From: Serripes groenlandicus
Taxonomy: Eukaryota; Mollusca; Bivalvia; Cardiida; Cardiidae
Direction of reading: 5' to 3'
DNA length: 64,000 nucleotides
Assembly: GCA_031761405.1 (NCBI GenBank)
Contig: JASEVX010000001.1
Coordinates: 201,362,356 to 201,426,355 of the forward strand
Positions 10,858 through 21,386 of the stretch are shown here, piece after piece. A model generated the notes under the pieces. That model was not told the DNA's origin. It made no database searches and saw nothing but the letters and a program-made list of their open reading frames with translations. The position numbers and the translations under genes were made by a program. Within the stretch, counting starts at the first letter, position 1; every line of letters begins with the position of its first letter.

Positions 10858-11020
10858 TTAACTCTTTACCCAATACAGACATCATCATTCTGGTGTCTTT
10901 GCAGAAGAAGGCTTTTGAAAACATTGTGTAAAGAGAAGAAATTGTTTAAAACAAGCAATTTTTTATATAACCTCAATGTTTTCAATTAATTTTCAAGATT
11001 ATTGTTCCAATTGTCTCTGT
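10858..11020 (-). mobile_element. degenerate MITE fragment
   Basis: TTAACTCTTTACCC start, then TTTTGAAAACATTGTG and a weak GTTTAAAACAAGC hairpin; right arm unrecognisable. 10822-10860 holds a second decayed left end. Confidence 0.55.
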
Positions 11021-11105
11021 ATTGTATCTTTTCCCTTGTGTTTGTTTCAGATGACAAAAAACCTAGAATGCCAAGTCAAAGATAAAACACTATAAAGCGA
11101 CTAAT

Positions 11106-11320
11106 TTAACCCTGTCCCACATACAACAAATCTGTAGCAGACGACTTTGATAATATCTAAGAAAAAATATATAAAATCTTTATAATCATTGATTAGTGTT
11201 GAAAACATTGTGGCAAATGGTGAAATTGCTCATAATGAGCAATTTAACCTTTGCCACAGATTTTTAAAAGTCGTCTGCTGCAGAGGCGTCTGAAAGCATC
11301 TATATGTGGGAAAGGGTTAA
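11106..11320 (+). mobile_element. type 2 TTAA MITE
   Basis: TTAA both ends; left arm type 2 (CACATACAACAAATC), central GCTCATAATGAGC, and a right subterminal stretch (AGGCGTCTGAAAGCATCTATA) closer to type 1. Confidence 0.88.
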
Positions 11321-11412
11321 ATCCTATATAGGGACTAATTTAACTCGGCAATGTTAAAAATCTCCTGAATTATAAAAAAATGATTGAGATACAGAGTTGA
11401 GAGTATTCTGGA

Positions 11413-11649
11413 TTAACCCTTTCCCTCATACGACAAATCTGCAGCAGACGACTTTAAACATATTTTGTCAAAAAATAGAAAATCTCTATAATTGAATGGA
11501 TATATAACCTATGACTAAAAGTGACAAACATTGTGGCAAAAGGAGAAATTGCTCGTTTTGAGCAATTTCTTCTTTTATCACTATGTTTTCAAAAAGCCGT
11601 CTGCTGCAGAGGCATCAGAAAGCCTCTATTATATGAGGGAAAGGGTTAA
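11413..11649 (+). mobile_element. type 1 TTAA MITE
   Basis: 237 bp, TTAA both ends, central GCTCGTTTTGAGC (the compensatory alternative to GCAC...GTGC). It has a TATA insertion in the spacer. Confidence 0.93.
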
Positions 11650-11742
11650 GTAGACTTTAATGCTTGCGTTGAGAAAAATGTAATTGCTTATTATCTCAAA
11701 ATATTCTCAGAAGACCTGTGGCAGAGCTTTTAAAACAAAGAG

Positions 11743-11955
11743 TTAACCCTTTCCGTCATACCTCTGCAGCAGACATCTTTTTAAACATTGTGACAAAAGT
11801 AGAAATTGCTCATAATGAAAAATTTCTCCTTTTGCCACAATGTTGTCTACTCTATCAAATTATTATTCTTTCTTTTACAGAGATCTTTTCACAGTTTTGC
11901 CAAGTTGTTATCAAATTCGTCTGCTGCAGATTTATTGTATACATAAGGGACATCG
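11743..11955 (-). mobile_element. type 2 TTAA MITE, right TIR decayed
   Basis: TTAACCCTTTCCGTCATACC start and GTCTGCTGCAGATTTATTG right arm. The last ~15 bp are degenerate (ATACATAAGGGA). Confidence 0.75.
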
Positions 11956-12102
11956 GTTCATTTAAGGTAAAGCACTTTGTTATCTAGGAAGGTTGGTAAA
12001 TCTGCATGGTTCAATGGAAACAACCACTTCTGTTGATGTCACTTCTCTCATGTGTCTATTATTAACACATGTTTGTTTGCAACATTATTCTGTAATAACT
12101 AG

Positions 12103-12318
12103 TTAACCCTTTCCCACCTGCAGACACATTTTGACGCAATAGCAGCAGATGACTTATGGAAACATTGCGTCCAAAGTTGAAATTGCTCATAATAAGCAAT
12201 TTCTCCATTGGCCATAAAGTTTTCAACTTTATTTAACAATTTAGTTATTTTTCCTGGAGATCTTTCAGGTTTTTCAAAGTCGTCTGCTGCAGATTTGTTG
12301 TATGTGGGAAAGGGTTAG
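12103..12318 (-). mobile_element. type 2 TTAA MITE
   Basis: Complete copy, left TTAA and right TTAG; central GCTCATAATAAGC. Confidence 0.88.
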
Positions 12319-12394
12319 AGTTGAGTCGCTTGTATTCCTTATATTATATTTTGGAAACATTTCATATGAATGGATGACATTGTATAATATCTAC

Positions 12395-12605
12395 AAGTAG
12401 CGGTGCAGTTGAAGTGCATCGCCCTCTCATACTAAAGGTCCCCGGTACAATTCCTGTGATGAGCGGGTTCAGCCTTTGGGATTTTTCCATACAAACTGTG
12501 CGAGTACTGGTTAAGTCTCCAGGAAGCAGACATCGAGCATGATTATTATAAGCTGAAAGATTGATTCGCAATAGATGTAAAATACATAAGTTTAAACTAA
12601 TTAAG
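12395..12605 (+). mobile_element. tRNA-derived SINE, type C
   Basis: Degenerate tRNA-like head (GCGGTGCAGTTG..., GGTACAATTCC as B box), then TGATGAGCGGGTT, TTTTTCCATACAAACTG and GTTAAGTCTCCAGGAAGCAG. Close relative of 59068-59275 (minus); tail fragments at 57238 and 57900. Older than the type A, B and D copies by box decay. Confidence 0.75.
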
Positions 12606-12728
12606 TTAATATACTGCAAAACCACGACATAATGTTGTAATTTGTATTTTTAATGTAATTCATCATGTCTGTTTATTAATTAAAAGCTGTATATTTGAAA
12701 TTTTTGCATTTGCATCTGTAGCTATGAA

Positions 12729-12899
12729 TTAACCCTTTTTTAGATGAAGTTGCCCTTCAACTTTTTTGTAGCAGGTGATTTTTGAAAGCATTGAGGAAAA
12801 AGGAGAGATTACTCATTATGGGCAAATATTTAACCTTTTGTAACCATTATTTTCAAAAGTCGTCTGCTGAGGTTGCATCTGCATTCGGGAAAGGGTTTA
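12729..12899 (+). mobile_element. degenerate type 2 MITE
   Basis: TTAACCC left end, hairpin remnant, GTCGTCTGCTGAGGTTGC right arm, end GGGAAAGGGTTTA. Confidence 0.65.
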
Positions 12900-13117
12900 T
12901 GAAAGATTATTTTTCTCACATAGTATTTTCCAAAGCTGCTGGGGGATGAGACGAGAAAAAGATTATATCATCGGGGAAACGATTAAAGAAAACCTCTAAG
13001 AGACACTAATAACTTGAGGCCGTCATGACATGTAACTGTCTCTGACAACACAAATAGCACAAGTGTCTATCTCTGTAGATCAGGGTATACAGACAAAACT
13101 CTTTTCTTTTTCTCAAA

Positions 13118-13826
13118 TTAATCCTATCCCACATACAACAAATGTGCAGCAGACGACTTTGAAAACATATTGGCAAAATCATGAAAATTGCCACAACACA
13201 AGTATCACAACGCTTTTCTTCTCTTAACCAATCAACATGGTTTGAAGGCATCTGAGGGTCGATCATCCAAGGAACATTTCTACAGAATTATTTGAAAATC
13301 AGCCAAATACTTTCATAGGAGAAGATTTTTAAATTGTTCACTAAATCAAAATAAGGCAAATCAGCTAAGCGCAACCAATCAACATGGTTTAAAATAATCT
13401 GATAGAGGCTCACCCAAGAAACATTTCTACAAACAAAATCAGCCAACCAGTTTAGGAGAAGTAGAATTTTAAAATTTTTCTCTTAGTTTCTGTAGAAACG
13501 AGAATTCTGCAGGGGGGACATAAAGAGAATGCTTGCTTAAAAGTTTTATCTGTGACAATTGACCTACTGGTTACAGAGAAGATGTTGCCGGACAGACGTC
13601 ACATGATGCCGGACAAAGGGAGATCGCAATAACTCACCTTGACCACTGGAGGGAAGGTAACCTAGGATGCCTGGATGGGTATAATGAATAGAGTAGAAAA
13701 CATTGTCACAATTTAAGCAAATACATCATGAAATAATTCTACTTTGCTGCACTGTTTTCAAAAGTTAAGCCGTCTGCTACAGATGCTTCAGAATGATTTA
13801 TGAGTTTTCAAGTGGGAAAGGGTTAC
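13118..13826 (+). mobile_element. type 2 MITE split by a Helentron-like fragment
   Basis: Left half 13118-13188 (TTAATCCTATCCCACATAC ... CATGAAAATTG) and right half 13679-13826 (TATAATGAATAGAGTAGAAA ... GTGGGAAAGGGTTAC) belong to one MITE. The ~490 bp between them are foreign. Confidence 0.7.
13189..13678 (+). mobile_element. Helentron-like fragment inside a MITE
   Basis: Two imperfect copies of a ~165-bp unit (AACCAATCAACATGGTTT; AGGAGAAGTAGAATTTTAAA) and a distal CTACTGGTTACAGAGAAGATG and GATCGCAATAACTCACCTTG end. The unit resembles the core of 50086-50770. Confidence 0.55.
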
Positions 13827-13880
13827 ATATCAGGTATACAGAAACAACTGGTTTTCAGACAGTTTTACTCATTCTTTTCT

Positions 13881-14105
13881 TTAACCCTTTCCCACTTGTA
13901 GACACTTTCTTTTACCTCTGCAGCAGACGACTTTTGAAAACACTGTGACAAAAGAAGAAATTGTTCAAAACGAGCTATTTCTCCTTTTGAGTACACAATG
14001 TTTTCAACTCTATTTAATAAACATGTCTTCATTTAGCGAGATTTTCCATATTATGGTTGAGACATTTTCAAAGTCGTAGTTTTAATGTATATGGGAAAGG
14101 GTTAA
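13881..14105 (-). mobile_element. type 2 TTAA MITE
   Basis: TTAA both ends; part of the right arm (CTGCTGCAGA) is replaced by TAGTT. Confidence 0.87.
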
Positions 14106-14161
14106 AGCTCAATGTTGGAAGAAGGGATGTTAATATTTCTGAGCAGGAATTTCTCACGCCA

Positions 14162-14404
14162 TAAAACTTTTTCCAACATGCACACACATTTCAAAGCAAT
14201 CTGCAGCAAATGGCGCATCATTATGGAAACAAAAAACAAAAAGAAGAAACTGCTCAAAATGAGCAATTTCTAATATTTGATTTAAAAAAAAAAATCAAAC
14301 TCTTTTCAAAAATTACTCCTCGATTCATAGAGATTTTCCATATTTATGCCAAGAGGCTTTCAAGGGTGTCTGGATCAAATTCGTTGTATGTTGGAAAGGG
14401 TAAA
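14162..14404 (-). mobile_element. degenerate type 2 MITE
   Basis: Left TAAAACTTTTTCC, hairpin GCTCAAAATGAGC, right GTTGTATGTTGGAAAGGGTAA. Confidence 0.7.
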
Positions 14405-14561
14405 GTTTGAAGTTGCCATTTTGGCTTATATCTCCCATGCTTTCAGTGCTATCAAATCTATCTCTGGCTTGTACATGCTAACTAACAAACCGTGAAATGT
14501 TGGATACAAACCTCACGTCAATGTTAATTTATATTAATGTTAGTTTGTACCTCGTTTCTTA

Positions 14562-14756
14562 TTTCCTTTCTGACGCCTCTGCAGCAGACAGCTTTTTTGA
14601 AAAACATTTTGACAAAAGAAGAAGTTGCTCAAAACGAGCAATTTCTCCTTTTGCCACAATGTTTTCTACTCTTTTCAGTAATTTGTAGAGCACCTATGCT
14701 TTTCCAAAGATACTTTCAAAATCGTCTGCTGCAGATTTGATGTATGTGGCATTATT
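14562..14756 (-). mobile_element. MITE lacking both termini
   Basis: Starts inside the arm (CCTTTCTGACGCCTCTGCAG), keeps the GCTCAAAACGAGC hairpin, ends GATGTATGTGGC without the TIR. Confidence 0.75.
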
Positions 14757-14875
14757 AAGCATAAAAGAATGATATTTATATCAATGCAATTTTGTACCTT
14801 ATTGTTTCTTGTTTCCTCCCAACGGGATGAAAAGTGTTTGTTTGTTTAAACATTAAAGAATGAGTGTATCAAATT

Positions 14876-15105
14876 TTAACCCTTTACCTCATACGACAAT
14901 TCTGCAGCAGACGACTTTGAACGTATTTTGTCGAAACATAGAAAATCTCCATTATTGAATGGATAACCTATGACTAAAAGTGGAAAACATTGTGGCAAAA
15001 GGAGAAATTGCACATTTTGTGCAATTTCTTCTTTTGTCACTATGTTTTCAAAAAGCTGTCTGCTGCAGAGGCGTCAAAAAGCATTTATATAAGGGAAAGG
15101 GTTTA
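14876..15105 (+). mobile_element. type 1 TTAA MITE
   Basis: 230 bp; TTAA left, TTTA right; central GCACATTTTGTGC. Confidence 0.93.
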
Positions 15106-15346
15106 TTAAAACACTCATCTTGATACAAACTTTCCTTTGATATACTTAAATGTTTTTAAGAGGAATATGGGGAGAAAATATTTTTCTGGTACAACTTTTG
15201 TCAATCAATTCCAAAACTCATGACTGGAAATATTGGTTAAAACAAATATGTTTCATATACTTCAGTTAAAATCATTTATAAATATTTGCTATTTATACAC
15301 TGGCTACTTTTCCCAATTGCCTTACCAACAAGATGAACAAAAGGGG

Positions 15347-15565
15347 TTAACCTTTTCCCTCACATAGACACTTTATGATGCCTCAGCAGCAGACCGCTTT
15401 TTGAAAACATGGTGACAAAAGAAGAAATTGCTCAAGAAGAGCAATTTCTCCTTTTGCCACAATGTTTTCCACTTTTAGTCATTTAATTATAGAGATTTTC
15501 AAATTTTTGACAAAATGTGTTCAAAGTCGTCTGCTGCAGAATTTTCGTATGAGAGAAAGGGTTAC
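15347..15565 (-). mobile_element. type 1 TTAA MITE
   Basis: TTAA left, TTAC right; central GCTCAAGAAGAGC; 10-bp spacer deletion. Confidence 0.9.
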
Positions 15566-15763
15566 GGTTTTAGTTTCAATGACCTCATAGACAAATAGAC
15601 AAATAAATGACAAACGAAGGTGGATAAGATTGTCCCGACACAGTGCAGTCCGTGAACAAACATCACTTAGTGGTTTTCAAGACATCTTTAAAATGAATGA
15701 CATGTAAAAATGAACCCCTGTTTTATATCATTACACAATCAACTCACTGTTTACCTGAGTGGT

Positions 15764-15939
15764 CAGAGGTTCAGCTCTTCTTCCCACAATTTCTCTCTTA
15801 TTATTAAAGCAAACCCTACAGTGTGGATATTCAAAAGAATCGTCTCACTGGGACGATTCTTTTGAGTACCCACAATATAGAGTTAGAGGGTCAAATAAGG
15901 ATGTAAGAACATGCAAAACGTCCCTTGTCTAGAGCTCTG
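15764..15939. mobile_element. palindromic CAGAG-ended MITE (P family)
   Basis: Left CAGAGGTTCAG and right CTAGAGCTCTG termini enclose a ~74-bp palindromic core (15811-15884): AAACCCTACAGTGTGG to CACAATATAGAGTT around AAGAATCGTCTC/GGGACGATTCTT. Five copies in the window. Confidence 0.75.
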
Positions 15940-16091
15940 CGATTGATGATATTAAAAGATGTCTGCTTTGAAAATGAATTTTGCAGATGCATTTTGTGGC
16001 CTCTGAAGCAGATAGCATCTAGTATTTCAGACGATGACAAAATTAATTATGTAGCAATTTAAAGAATTTTTAAATGAGTTATTTCCATGAA

Positions 16092-16310
16092 AACTAGAAC
16101 TATCACTGGAGATGATAAATACCCCCTAAACAGCACCTTGACCTACACCATAACTTAATAAGTAAAAGGGCCAGTGGTTTGTAATAAATAGGCCGGACAA
16201 AATATGGCTTCCGGCCGACCGACCGACCGACAGACAGACAGACAGACAGCCCGACACAGTGACTCCTATATACCCCCTCTTCTTCGAAGGGGGTATAATT
16301 AAAACCAGAG
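16092..16310 (+). mobile_element. short repeat with CAGA microsatellite and 3' hairpin
   Basis: Starts AAAACTAGAACTATCACTGG, contains GACCGACCGACCGA and a CAGA run (16217-16251), and ends with a perfect 9-bp stem TATACCCCC/GGGGGTATA (16269-16297). It is an internally shortened relative of 20440-20722. The 3' hairpin suggests a Helentron-like origin. Confidence 0.65.
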
Positions 16311-16366
16311 TGTTATAAATGCTACATTGAAAGATGACGGGGCTTAATTGTTTACCTAACACTACT

Positions 16367-16553
16367 TTAACCTTTCCCACTTGCAGTCACATTTTGATGT
16401 ATCTGAAGCAGACGATTTTGAAAACATTGTGACAAACTACGAATTTGCTCATTATAATGTGCAAACCATACTTTCATTTATAAAGATTATCTGTATTTTT
16501 GCCTCCCAACTGTTTCGAGGTTGTCTGCTGCAGATTTGTTTTACATGTGTTTA
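16367..16553 (-). mobile_element. type 2 TTAA MITE, right end decayed
   Basis: TTAACCTTTCCCACTTGCAG left end; GTCTGCTGCAGATTTGTTTT right arm; final TIR degenerate. Confidence 0.7.
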
Positions 16554-16559
16554 AGATTT

Positions 16560-16736
16560 TATAGTCGGCTGCTTTTAAATTATGACAAAAACAAAAGAAT
16601 AATCTGAAATAATAAATAATTGAAGTACAATTTTTTAATGCTCATTTTTAACGACTTTTCCTTTTTGCGGGACTATTTCAGAAACTGTCTCTGCTTCAGA
16701 GATATCAATTGTTGTCTGCATCAGGCAAAGAGTTAA
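16560..16736 (+). mobile_element. heavily degenerate MITE
   Basis: Only a hairpin-like AATGCTCATTTTTAACG stretch and a right end TCAGGCAAAGAGTTAA are recognisable. Its right TTAA is shared with the next copy. Confidence 0.45.
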
Positions 16737-16965
16737 CCCTTTTCCTCATACCACAAATCTGCAGCAGACGACATTGAAGATATTTTGTCAAAAAATAGAA
16801 AATCTCTATAATTGAATAGATAACCAGCTATGACTAAAAGTGGAAAACATTGTGTCAAAAGGAGAAACTGCTCATTTTGAGCAATTTCTTCTTTTGTCAC
16901 TATGTTTTCAAAAAGCTGTCTGCTGCAGAGGCGTCAGAAAGCGTCTATACGAGGGAAAGGGTTAA
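16733..16965 (+). mobile_element. type 1 TTAA MITE
   Basis: 233 bp, TTAA both ends, central GCTCATTTTGAGC. Confidence 0.93.
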
Positions 16966-17058
16966 AGGGTTTATTTGGGTGTTTAATTTACAAGTTAAAT
17001 ACTTAATTCGTCTATGATGCCTGGATACATTAAATTGAGGACCCGTTCACGCTTTGTG

Positions 17059-17291
17059 TTAACCCTTTCCCTCATTCGACAATTCTGCAGCAGACGACTT
17101 TAAACATATTTTGTCAAAACATAGAAAATCTACATAATTGAATGGATAACCTATGACAAAAAGTGGAAAACATTGTGGCAAAAGGAGAAATTGCATGTTT
17201 TGTGTAATTTCTTCTTTTGTCACTATAATGTTTTCAAAAAGCCGTCTGTAGCAGATGCGTCAGAAAGCGTCTATATGAGGGAAAGGGTTAA
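17059..17291 (+). mobile_element. type 1 TTAA MITE
   Basis: 233 bp, TTAA both ends; central GCATGTTTTGTGT. Confidence 0.92.
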
Positions 17292-17335
17292 AGACTGGAG
17301 AGGACACTACTTTCAAACAACCTTTATTTTATCCA

Positions 17336-17496
17336 TTAGCCCTTTCCCACATGCAGACTTAACCCTCTCCCTCATATAGACGCTTTCTAATGGTAGTTTT
17401 TATTAATACTCACTTTTATACAAAGTGTCTATAGATTTTTGCCTAGATGTTTTCAAAGGCGTCCACTCCAGATGTGATGTTTAAGGGTAAGGGTGA
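17336..17496 (-). mobile_element. composite MITE remnant
   Basis: A truncated type 2 left end (TTAGCCCTTTCCCACATGCAG) runs into a type 1 left end (17359, TTAACCCTCTCCC). A decayed right arm (ATGTTTTCAAAGGCGTCCAC) follows. Confidence 0.6.
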
Positions 17497-17668
17497 AAGT
17501 ACAGAAATGGGAAATGATGACAAAAACGCACAGAATCAAACTTAATCACCGACATGCAATAACATCCATTATTTTCTGTGTATGAATGCAAAAATTGTAA
17601 AATCATCAGTCAAATATGTCTATGCGAACATGTAATAATTTTTACCATTACAATCCATTAAATGGTTT

Positions 17669-17899
17669 TTTCAACACTTTCCACATTTTTCTTGTTAAAT
17701 ACATCAGACAACTTTGCAAGAAAAGGAGTTGCTTATTGAATAATTATAAGTTTCTTTTGCCACAAGGTATTCTATGTTAGCAGAGTAAATAGGTAAATAA
17801 TGTGTGAAAGGTTAATAAGTTTCTAGTATTGGTGATATTTATTATAGCATCAGATGACTTTTGAAAACATTGTGGCCAAAGGTGAAATTGCTCATCATA
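17669..17899 (-). mobile_element. degenerate MITE plus MITE fragment
   Basis: 17669-17815 keeps ACACTTTCCACA, a decayed hairpin and GTGAAAGGTTAA. 17843-17899 is an arm with AGATGACTTTTGAAAACATT and GCTCATCAT, cut off where the CAGT-phrase region starts. Confidence 0.5.
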
Positions 17900-18515
17900 G
17901 AAAATGGGTACATTGTCAGTGTGTTATCAGTGTATTGCCATGTTCTTGCCAACTAAACTTCAGCTTCTTTCAAGTCAATTATCAGTCTATTACCAGATCT
18001 GACATTACACTGATTCAGTCTGTTGTCAGTTGAATACCAGTTTATTGTAAGTCATGCAGTTAGTGTATTACCAGCAAAAAACATTTTATTGTCAGATCAA
18101 ATAATGCATAAATTTGTATTTTTAGAGTTATAATTGAGACATTAAATTGTTGCATTTTCTTCAAATTTGAAGAGTTCCTCACAAGAATGAACTGACAACA
18201 CACAAACAACAAACTGACATTAACATATTGTCTGGCAACACAATGACATCACACTAACATCAGCCTAGATTTTGGCCTTTTTAGTCTATTGCTAGGGTAT
18301 AACCAGTCTATCGTCAGATTTTACATGACATTAAATTTAAAGCAGCTGACAATGCACTGACATTACATTTACACTGGTTTCGCACTGACAGCATCCTGGC
18401 TGTAACAATATCACTGGCAACACAATGACATGACACTAACAATAGCTTGGAATTAAAAAAAAAAATCAGTAGTTGACAACACACTGACATTTCATCGACA
18501 ACAGGGCCCAGATGG
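17900..18515. repeat. degenerate CAGT-phrase repeat, left part
   Basis: Many variants of TGTCAGTGTGTTGTCAG and TTACCAGT. 17900-18080 reads in one orientation and 18185-18510 mostly in the opposite one (CTGACAACACA), so the block is roughly inverted about 18100-18180. More of the same is at 20935-21365. Confidence 0.65.
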
Positions 18516-19077
18516 CCCTTAATCAATAACCTGATTAAAGTATAGTAGCAAGTGAAGAACCAAAGTTCTACACAGATTGTTAGTCCTTGTATAAATTTCA
18601 AAGAGGAGTGTGAAGTTGTTTGGAGAGTAGATATCTTTCCCTATCATATAGTCCTGTTCTTTTTGCTCTCCTTTGGTGGATACACTTGTCGTTCATGACT
18701 TTTATTCCACAATACATTTTTCGATGTCTTCTTTGGCTTCCTCTAATAAGCAGGTGTTTATAAATTCTTTAAAAAATCCTCAACTTTTTTATGGCTCTGG
18801 CAGAAAGAAAAATCAAAACACAAAGAGGTAACTCAAAGCTTTTACAACTAATTTCGGTGCCTGCATGCTCCATGTTTATTTTGTCTGAATTTATCACTTA
18901 GATGTGTAGAAAAGTTATTTACAAGTTACTATTCACATAATATTTGATTACAATCCATGAGAGCCGAGTGTTCTGTGAAAACATTGCCGAATTTAACCAT
19001 CACATGTCATTAAAATCCTCCATTTTGAAAAATGTTGTTGTTGTTGTTGTTTTTCTTTTTTCTTTCCAGTGCATTGT
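18516..19077. other. no gene or clear repeat seen
   Basis: Non-coding-looking DNA; a short GTT run at 19034-19050. Nothing further could be supported. Confidence 0.5.
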
Positions 19078-20025
19078 CAGTGCAGGGAGTAAAATTAGCG
19101 GTCGCCCAGTCGCCCATTGCGACTAAATCTTCGGCTGGACCACCTAAGATTTCAAAATCGTCGTCCAGCCGGCGACCTTAAATATTGCATTTTCTATACT
19201 CCAGACCCCATGTTATTTTTTTGTCGATGGAATCATCAAAAACTGATGAAGTTTATCAACTGTTAGAGAAATTGTCTTTTTACTCATTGCCAGATCCAAA
19301 ATAGCCCCTTTTTTGTTTAACTTGTTTCATCGGCGAACAAAACATGGAAGATTAAGAGATTCCAAATACAATTGTCAATATTAGGACCCCTCTAGGCGAT
19401 AAATGAGCGACGGTTATCGGATTTATTCTACTGCGTAAACGAAATTGGGTACCTGTAATCTATAAATAGATACGGAAAATATCCCAAACAGACTTATAAG
19501 TATTACGTCAGCTTTTTCAAAATGTCTGCGCACAGTCAAATTTAACAAAACTTACAATGCGGCGATTTCTCTTCTGGGTTAGCGGACCCAAAAAGAAAAG
19601 GTTGTTTTACAGGGTTCGAATTTAAGCTTGCAAACTCGCGAGTGCAAATTTCAAATTGCAAGGTGAGATTTCAGGAACCAGCATATTTTTGCGAGTGAAA
19701 ATTTTGGGCCGAATAAGGCATTTCTTATTGTCAATCTTTTACAGGGTTGTTTCTTTGACACATCGCTGTTATTGCAGTGATTTTTCGAGATTTACCGAGT
19801 GGCTGGAAGTATATATACTTTCAGTTTTGCAATATTAGCGGAAGTTTACAATCGACTCATGGGCATGCATATTCAACGGCCCCAATATTGATGACGTTTA
19901 CTGTATACATTTGGGCTTTCGGAATTCTAAAATTAGTTTTAATTTACATATCGCAAATACGATGGTATATTTTGGGTTTCCCAAGTTTGTATACACAACG
20001 GAGATAGAAGAAATGGATGTCTTGC

Positions 20026-20142
20026 ACTTAATTTATTTATTTATTGGGGTTTTACGCCGCTTTCAACAATATTTCAGTTATATCACGGCGACAGTTCACT
20101 TATTCATGATCCCTGGGTAAACAAACCAGTACTAGGCTAGAA
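20026..20142 (-). mobile_element. SINE type A, 3' part
   Basis: GGTTTTACGCCGCTTTCAAC through CAGTACTAGGCTAGAAAATG; the tRNA-like head is absent. Confidence 0.8.
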
Positions 20143-20150
20143 AATGAAAA

Positions 20151-20291
20151 ATAACAAGGTCACCGATTTAGGTCAGTCACTGAAACAGGGCAGTGTACGA
20201 TTTATATGTCAACATTACATGATGTAATGTTGACATATAAATCGTACACTGCCCTGTTTCAGTGACTGACCTAAATCGGTGACCTTGTTAT
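20151..20291. repeat. perfect 141-bp palindrome (70-bp arms, 1-nt spacer)
   Basis: The left arm 20151-20220 is the exact reverse complement of 20222-20291, with a single G between them. I checked every base and found no mismatch. It is flanked by a truncated SINE on the left. The arm sequence was not seen elsewhere in the window. Confidence 0.95.
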
Positions 20292-20439
20292 CCGATCCTA
20301 GCAGGAACATAATTTAAAATGATTTCAAGCAGGAATTGAGATTGATACTCTAGATTCCTGTTTCCAATTTAAAAACAATAGTTCATCAGTTTTCATGAAT
20401 GACTTTTCTTCATTTGGTTTTGCATTGAATAAATTTAAA

Positions 20440-20722
20440 TAAAACTAGAACTATCACTGAAGATGATAAATACCCCCTAAACAGCACCTTGACCTACACC
20501 AAAACTTATTAAGTAAAATGGCCCTAACTCTGTAAAATAACATGCAATTGTAACCCCTTTAGGAAATGCACATCTTCTCTTGGGATAGAAGCTTCAAGTA
20601 AAATTTTATTGAATTCCACTTGGTGGTTTGTAAGAAATAGGCCGGACAAAATATGGCTTCCGACCAACAGACAGACAGACAGACAGACAGCCCACCACAG
20701 TGACTCCTATATAAATACATGT
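20440..20722 (+). mobile_element. repeat with CAGA microsatellite (longer copy)
   Basis: AAACTAGAACTATCACTGAA start, CCCCCTAAACAGCACCTTG, AGGCCGGACAAAATATGGC, then a CAGA run (20666-20690) and GTGACTCCTATATAAA. Same family as 16092-16310 but lacking the terminal hairpin. Confidence 0.7.
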
Positions 20723-20934
20723 TTGCTTGTTATAATAGGCTACATATAATATGAATAAAAAAAAATCATATATGAATTTGCGTAATTGTATTATTGAAAA
20801 GGTTGGGCCACCAAATTTTTCTCTGGGCCACCATTATTCTATAGTAAGTGGTCCAGTTGGCCACCAAGCTCAAAATGTTAGTCTTTATCCCTGCAGTGTA
20901 CAAGTTTGTTGAAGAAATGACTGAGAATTATTGT

Positions 20935-21365
20935 CGGTCTAATTTGTCAGACCTCAAGCAAAAATGTAAAACATGTTATTTCTTACCAGTTTAATGTCCT
21001 TCTTTTGTCAGTTAATATTCAGATACTAACAGTCACAATATATTTAAAGTTTTTTATTGTCAGTCTAATGTCAAGTCTGTTTTTCTTCACATGCTAGTGT
21101 CAGGTTATTGTCAGTGTGTAGTCATACCACCTTTTGCAACAAATTCTTATCAGTCTATAACCAGTTGTACTAACAGTCTGATGTCAGAAACTGGCAATAG
21201 ACTGAAAGTTTCTGTCAGTGTATTTCCAGAAAACAATAAATCATACCAGTGTGAAACACAATAGATCTCAGTGTGTTGTCAGAGAGTATTTTTTGAAGAC
21301 AGTTAGATGTCAGTGTAGTGTTAGCTAATTACCAGTTCATCGGAAGTGTGTTGTCAGAAACTGCT
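20935..21365 (+). repeat. degenerate CAGT-phrase repeat, right part
   Basis: Continuation of the motif family of 17900-18515 (TTATTGTCAGTGTGTAGTC, GTGTTGTCAGA and variants), one predominant orientation. No reading frame. Confidence 0.6.
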
Positions 21366-21386
21366 TTTCGATTGCATGATCATCAA

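Larger units (their letters stand above)
19078..20898. mobile_element. 1.8-kb insertion with CAGTGCAGGGA termini
   Basis: Left CAGTGCAGGGA and right TCCCTGCAGTG are inverted with one mismatch (G/C at position 3). The element interrupts the CAGT-phrase region. The left subterminal part can fold back on itself (GGTCGCC ... GGCGACC; GGCTGGAC ... GTCCAGCC), and the right part has GGCCACCA repeats. CAGGG-type termini suggest a hAT-like non-autonomous element, but no convincing 8-bp target duplication is visible. It contains a SINE fragment, a perfect palindrome and a CAGA-microsatellite element. No transposase reading frame. Confidence 0.55.
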
